A stretch of DNA of 10,852 nt from JACCUZ01 sp038246575. Its GTDB lineage: Bacteria > Actinomycetota > Actinomycetes > JACCUZ01. The notes beneath the pieces were generated by a model that was not told where the DNA came from, searched no databases, and saw only the letters and a program-made list of their open reading frames with translations. The stretch lies in assembly GCA_038246575.1 (NCBI GenBank), contig JBBRVU010000146.1, forward strand, positions 1 through 10,852, in the 5' to 3' direction. Below are positions 7,236 to 10,852 of this stretch, in pieces (position 1 is the first letter of the stretch; each line of letters starts with the position of its first letter). A program made the position numbers and the translations under genes.

Positions 7236-10200
7236 CGCGACTCCCGGAGGCGATCCGAGGTCGCCGACGCCGCCAGGGCCCGTCCAACGACGACGGACAC
7301 TGCCGCGAGCAGCGCGAGACAACCGGCAACCGTGAGCAGCAGCGCAGTCCACGCAGGACGCACGTCGAGGGGGACGGTCGACTCCGCGGTGGCGAACAGC
7401 GGGACGTGGGGCAGCGCGGCCTGCGCGGCGACCAGACCGAGCGCACTCCCGGCCAGGACACCGAGGACCGCGACGACGAGATGCTCGCGGACTGCGGCCT
7501 TGCGGATGATGGCCGCGGGAACGCCGACGATGCGCAACGCCGCCAGGTCCCGGGCACGGGCCGCACCGGAGGTCGCGACTCCGACGACGAGAACCGCGGC
7601 AGCGAGGACGACGGCGATGACTCCCGCGAGCAGCGCGAGGCGCAGTGCCAGGGTCGGACCCTCCGCCGCAAGGGCTCGGCGGTGAGCCGCGGTGCCGTCC
7701 GCGCCGAGGACAGCGATGCCGTCGTCGGCCAGCCCATTGCGTACTCGTCGGACCAGGGCGGAGTCGTCGCCGTCGACCCACACGGCGTACGTCGTCTGCG
7801 GCCCGGTCGGCACGGTCCGGTCCGCTGTGGTTGCCAGATCGACCACGACTGTGCGTCCGGTGGTGCCGGGAACGCGTGACACCCGGCCCTGCGCGGCGTA
7901 GAGGTGGTCGCTGCCGGAGGTGTCCGGTGCCACGACCAGGTCGTCGCGGTTGGCGGTGGGGTCGCTGCGGAACGCCCGGGGGAGGTCGCCGCTGCCTAGT
8001 GCCGGCGTCACAGCCGGGATCGTGCCGCGCTGGACGATGACGGACTGGAAGGACTCGCGATCGCGGATGGTCAGCGGCGGTCCGGGGTCGATCGTTGCGC
8101 CGGTCGGGACCGAGAAGGACGGTGCCACCTGCCAGGCCCCCGGTGTCGCGGGGCCGATGTCGACAGCGGTCGCGCCAGGTCCGGCACGGACCTCGTCGAT
8201 CTGCAGCGAGAGGTCGACCGGGTACGAGTCGCCGAACGTGCGCTCCAGGAGGACCGCGGTGAGGGTGCAGCCCTGCGGACAGGTCGTGTCGGCCGAGTAC
8301 GTCCGTCCGCCGGTGCGCAGCCGGCCGAGCTCGACGTACTGCTCATCGCCCCGCGCCCGCGTCACCAGCAGCGACAGGTTCAGCGGCTTGAGGTTGCCCT
8401 GGAAGCCCGGCGGTCGTTGCAGCTTGGTCAAGGAGAACTGCGCGGCGACCTCGAGCCGCAGCCGGGACGCGGCTGGGAGGGCGACGGCGTCGACGGTGGC
8501 CGGTGTCAGCGCCGCGACCTGCCGGCGGTTGGGCCGCGCACTCGCCGGCTGCCAGTGGGCAATCCGGGCGAAGGCCTCGGCGTTGACCGCAAGCGTCATC
8601 GGGCCGACGGGAGCCGCCGACCTCGTGGTGATGACCGGCGTGGAGAAGCGACCCCTCGGATCCAGGCGCGACGTGCTGCTCTGGAGCTGGTCCGGCGTGC
8701 GCGCGTCGACGGTGAGCACGGTAGTGGCGCCGGCGTCGACCTCGGCGCGAACGACGCGGTTGCGCTCGGACACCGCCCAGGCGTCGACGGCGAAGACCAG
8801 CAGGGCGACGGCGACGGTGATGATGGCGATGAGCCGGCGCAGCGCCGGCCGGCGAGCGAGCTGGGCCCCGGCCAAGGCGGCAGGCAGGTTGCCGCCGCGC
8901 AGGAGCCGGCCGACCGCCGGCCCGGCGGTGGGGACGACGGCCTGCGCGAGGAGCAGACCGCCGGCGACGGCCAGCAGCCCGGGTGCGAGCAGGGCGACCG
9001 GTCCGCTGTCACCGGCGAGCAGGGTGACCACACCCGCGGCCGCAGCGGTGGCCACGGCTCCTTCCACGAGCCCGACGGTCAGCGCGGTGGCACGCGGTGG
9101 CACCCGGCGCAGCAGCGCGGTGACGGGCTGGCGCAGGGTGGGGAGCGCGGCCACAACGATCGCCAGGAGGCCGACGACTGCGGCGGCTGCGACCGCGGCA
9201 CCGACCGGCCAGCGTGCTTCGAGGGCGACCCCAGGTGCGAGCCACAGCCGTACCGCCAGACCTGCGATCAGCCAGCCGAGGCCGGCACCGAGCGCGCTGC
9301 CGACCACGACGAGCGGACCGAGCTCGCGCAGCAGCAGCGCACCAGCACCACCGGCGCCCTGGCCGCGGAGGCGGGCCAGCGCGATCTCGGGACGTCGCTG
9401 CTCGGCCGCGGCTGCGCAGACGAAGGCCAGGACGACGACGCCCAGGACGGCGAGCTGCACGGTGAGGATGGGCACGACGGTGCGCGCCTGGTCGCGTTGG
9501 GCGGCGGAGGCGGCGAGCAAGTCGTCGATGGTGCTGGTGGCGCCGGCCTGCACGGTGCCGAGCCGACGGTCGAGGCGCGCGGTGGCTGCGGAGACCCGCT
9601 CGATCGAGGCCAGGTCGATGCGCGCCGGGTCCAGCGCGACGTCGAGGTGGGTGCGCAGCTGGGACCACGTGCCGGCTGCCAACGTCGACCACGGCGTGAG
9701 CAGGTCGTCGATCGGTTGCGGCGCAGCGGTGGCGTCGTCGGGCCGGCCCACTGGTTGCGACAGCGGGCTGAACCGGCTGCGGCCGGCCCAGAACGGGTCG
9801 GTGACCTCCGGCTGGGCGTAGATCCCGACGACGGTGCCGACCGGAGACTTCGGCGTGGCGCCGGCGCTGCCCGCTGCCGCGCTTCCCCCTGCTGCGGTGC
9901 TCGCTGTGCCGCTGCTCGCGCCCTCGGACGCGAGGTCGACGGATGATCCGACTCCGAGCCCTGTTGCGTCCGCCGCGCGCCGGCTGAGCAGCACCTCGCC
10001 GGCTGCGCCGACGCAGGAGCCGTCGACGATCTCCAGGTGGCGGCACAGTCCACGCCGGCTCACCAGTCCGGCGCGAAACGCTCGGCTGTCGGCGCGCAGG
10101 AGCACGCGAGCATCGGCCCCTTGCACCCCCGGCCGGAACGCCGAGGGGAGGTTGGTGCCCGCCGTGAGCCGAGCGAGCTGCGCCGGTGCGGGTGGTCGCT

Positions 10201-10411
10201 CGGGACCGCCGCTGCTGGCAAGCACCAGGATCCCTCGGTCCGCCGGCGCCGCGTCTTCGACCACGGTGCACAGGACGGACTGCTCGACTGCCCGGGTGTA
10301 GAGCGGTCCGAGCGAGGCTGCGGCGGAGACGACGGCGGCCAGCACGATGACGAGCAGGGCCTGGCGCGGGCGGTGGCGCAGGGCGGCGACCGTGACCGAC
10401 CCTCCCGCCAT
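7232..10411 (-). CDS. Large FtsX-like ABC transporter permease 1, first gene of operon
   Basis: This is a membrane permease of 1059 residues, paralogous and colinear with the next gene. Predicted membrane segments lie at about 18-36, 313-335, 362-390, 403-425, 447-467, 471-493, 526-546, 920-946, 975-1000 and 1018-1043. Large extracytoplasmic domains fall at about 40-310 and 550-915. FtsX-type cytoplasmic loops follow TM2 (AEQRRPEIALARLRG, 336-350) and TM8 (ARDLAALRIVG, 953-963). The cysteines C123/C133 (GLCRHLEIVDGSC) and C711/C715 (CPQGC) match those of permease 2; C48 has no partner there. Residues about 162-190 form a Ser/Ala/Gly-rich linker absent from permease 2. The ATG start has GGAGG 8 nt upstream and a basic segment before TM1. 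Its stop overlaps the next start as ATGA (7232-7235). It is likely to work with permease 2 and both ATPases. Family is firm; substrate unknown. Confidence 0.92.
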   Translation of the reverse strand: MAGGSVTVAALRHRPRQALLVIVLAAVVSAAASLGPLYTRAVEQSVLCTVVEDAAPADRGILVLASSGGPERPPAPAQLARLTAGTNLPSAFRPGVQGADARVLLRADSRAFRAGLVSRRGLCRHLEIVDGSCVGAAGEVLLSRRAADATGLGVGSSVDLASEGASSGTASTAAGGSAAAGSAGATPKSPVGTVVGIYAQPEVTDPFWAGRSRFSPLSQPVGRPDDATAAPQPIDDLLTPWSTLAAGTWSQLRTHLDVALDPARIDLASIERVSAATARLDRRLGTVQAGATSTIDDLLAASAAQRDQARTVVPILTVQLAVLGVVVLAFVCAAAAEQRRPEIALARLRGQGAGGAGALLLRELGPLVVVGSALGAGLGWLIAGLAVRLWLAPGVALEARWPVGAAVAAAAVVGLLAIVVAALPTLRQPVTALLRRVPPRATALTVGLVEGAVATAAAAGVVTLLAGDSGPVALLAPGLLAVAGGLLLAQAVVPTAGPAVGRLLRGGNLPAALAGAQLARRPALRRLIAIITVAVALLVFAVDAWAVSERNRVVRAEVDAGATTVLTVDARTPDQLQSSTSRLDPRGRFSTPVITTRSAAPVGPMTLAVNAEAFARIAHWQPASARPNRRQVAALTPATVDAVALPAASRLRLEVAAQFSLTKLQRPPGFQGNLKPLNLSLLVTRARGDEQYVELGRLRTGGRTYSADTTCPQGCTLTAVLLERTFGDSYPVDLSLQIDEVRAGPGATAVDIGPATPGAWQVAPSFSVPTGATIDPGPPLTIRDRESFQSVIVQRGTIPAVTPALGSGDLPRAFRSDPTANRDDLVVAPDTSGSDHLYAAQGRVSRVPGTTGRTVVVDLATTADRTVPTGPQTTYAVWVDGDDSALVRRVRNGLADDGIAVLGADGTAAHRRALAAEGPTLALRLALLAGVIAVVLAAAVLVVGVATSGAARARDLAALRIVGVPAAIIRKAAVREHLVVAVLGVLAGSALGLVAAQAALPHVPLFATAESTVPLDVRPAWTALLLTVAGCLALLAAVSVVVGRALAASATSDRLRESR
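9842..9928 (-). other. Ser/Ala/Gly-rich low-complexity linker in permease 1
   Basis: Codons for residues about 162-190 of permease 1 encode a run made almost only of Ser, Ala, Gly and Thr, ending GATPKS, inside the first extracytoplasmic domain. Permease 2 has an ordered-looking stretch (IEVDLPDATTLGNGGLAPV) at the equivalent place. It is probably a flexible extracytoplasmic loop. Confidence 0.7.
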
Positions 10412-10441
10412 CTCTGTGCCCTCCGTGACCGTCGCGCGGCA

Positions 10442-10453
10442 GATGGCGCCATC
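10442..10453. repeat. Perfect 12-bp palindrome in the leader of permease 1
   Basis: GATGGCGCCATC is self-complementary over all 12 bases and lies 31 nt upstream of the permease 1 start codon. It may be a protein-binding site, or chance in GC-rich DNA. Confidence 0.4.
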
Positions 10454-10470
10454 GCCGGCAGCGGCGAACG

Positions 10471-10484
10471 TAACGCGACCGTTA
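10471..10484. promoter_or_regulatory. Inverted repeat TAACG-N4-CGTTA, candidate operator of the ABC operon
   Basis: Two 5-bp arms, TAACG and CGTTA, are separated by CGAC, giving a 14-bp repeat of the size bound by dimeric helix-turn-helix repressors. It is AT-richer than its surroundings. On the minus strand it overlaps TACGTT (10472 to 10467), which fits the TANNNT -10 pattern and would place transcription start about 50 nt before the permease 1 ATG. No good -35 was recognised. No cognate regulator is in the window. Operator function is inferred. Confidence 0.4.
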
Positions 10485-10526
10485 GCCAGAATGCCCTATC
10501 TGCCGGGTCGCGTGACGGCCAGGCTC

Positions 10527-10540
10527 GACCCGAAGGGGTC
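10527..10540 (-). terminator. Weak hairpin at the end of the DUF1772 gene
   Basis: GACCC and GGGTC form a 5-bp stem around a 4-nt loop, overlapping the stop codon of the DUF1772-like gene. A second possible pairing, GGGTCG (10505-10510) with CGACCC (10526-10531), overlaps it. Both are weak and lack a T-tract, so read-through from the DUF1772 gene into the ABC operon cannot be excluded. Confidence 0.25.
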
Positions 10541-10852
10541 AGGCCGTCGATCGCCCGTGCAGGACCAGCGCCCAGGCCAGGCACGCGAACGCCCCTGTGC
10601 AGGTCACGACCCGGACGAGGTTGGAGGCTGCCCAGCGCGCCTCGTTGAAGTCGGCGCGTACGCCAGCAAGGTCCGCGATGCTGTCGGGCTCACCGGCCGC
10701 CTTGATGGCGTCGTTGAGCGGCACGTTGACAGCGATCGTGGCTACCACAGCAACCAGGTAGAGAACCAGCGCCACGACGACCCACCGCAGGGACGGCTTG
10801 CCGAGATTCGTCACGACCGCAGCGATGGTGAACGCCAACGCGCCACCGAACG
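10539..10852 (-). CDS. DUF1772-like (anthrone oxygenase-like) small membrane protein, 5' end outside the window
   Basis: About 103 C-terminal residues of a small integral membrane protein are visible. The frame is open to the right edge (FGGALAFTIAAVV at the edge), so an in-frame TTG at 10838 is not the real start; family members are about 150-160 residues, so about a third is missing. Membrane segments lie at the edge, then at LRWVVVALVLYLVAVVATIA, and a last one near the C-terminus (VVTCTGAFACLAWALVL). The central NVPLNDAI and the later FNEARWAASNLVRV resemble the DUF1772 pattern of an N-x-PLN motif after a membrane helix followed by a W/N/R helix. The family contains anthrone-oxygenase-like proteins, but most bacterial members have no known function. 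It lies 127 bp upstream of the ABC operon on the same strand. The family call is moderately sure; function is unknown. Confidence 0.7.
   Translation of the reverse strand, partial: FGGALAFTIAAVVTNLGKPSLRWVVVALVLYLVAVVATIAVNVPLNDAIKAAGEPDSIADLAGVRADFNEARWAASNLVRVVTCTGAFACLAWALVLHGRSTA

Noticed and set aside
7236..7781. N-terminal extension of permease 2 by 182 residues
   Set aside because: The stretch is Arg/Pro/Gly-rich with no hydrophobic or domain pattern, and lies fully over permease 1 in another frame. The ATG at 7235 has a ribosome binding site and an ATGA overlap.
7920..9946. Two long overlapping plus-strand open frames opposite permease 1
   Set aside because: They overlap each other in different frames, are dominated by Ser/Thr/Arg/Ala or Gly/Asp/Arg, and lie opposite a gene with clear membrane topology and family motifs.
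10539..10838. TTG at 10838 as the start of the DUF1772-like gene
   Set aside because: The frame is open to the window edge and the encoded residues continue a membrane segment; the family is longer, so the gene is truncated by the window.

Overview
The window is very GC-rich, with strong G/C bias at third codon positions, long open frames in shadow reading frames, and Shine-Dalgarno-type GGAG sites. The partial chaperonin is an actinobacterial type ending in a Gly/Met tail. Together these point to the chromosome of a high-GC actinobacterium. I cannot fix the genus from the sequence. No mobile element, integrase, RNA gene, CRISPR array or compositional break was seen, so this looks like ordinary chromosome rather than an island.

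Layout: (1) 1-1146, + strand: the C-terminal two thirds of a GroEL chaperonin, cut by the window edge and followed by a strong GC hairpin terminator (1193-1221). (2) 1276-2511, + strand: a complete M29-family (aminopeptidase T/AmpS-like) metallopeptidase with its own ribosome binding site. (3) 2516-10411, - strand: four tightly coupled genes read right to left: a large FtsX-type permease, a second and colinear paralogous permease, an ABC ATPase with an AbrB-like C-terminal tail, and a second ABC ATPase. All three junctions are 4-bp ATGA overlaps. (4) 10412-10538: a short intergenic region holding the presumed operon promoter, one perfect palindrome and one inverted repeat. (5) 10539-10852, - strand: the C-terminal part of a small DUF1772-like membrane protein, cut by the window edge.

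The four-gene operon is the main content. By family it should form an ABC-type mechanotransmission or export complex: two MacB/FtsX-class permeases, each with about 10 membrane segments and two large extracytoplasmic domains, and two cytoplasmic ATPases. The substrate cannot be read from the sequence. No periplasmic adaptor, sensor kinase or dedicated transcription factor gene lies inside the window. The features most worth a second look are the AbrB/MazE-like tail on one ATPase, the strict pairing of two permeases with two distinct ATPases, the cysteine pairs conserved in both permeases, and the palindromic elements upstream of the operon. The peptidase and the operon converge with only 4 bp between their stop codons, which sit in a perfect palindrome.
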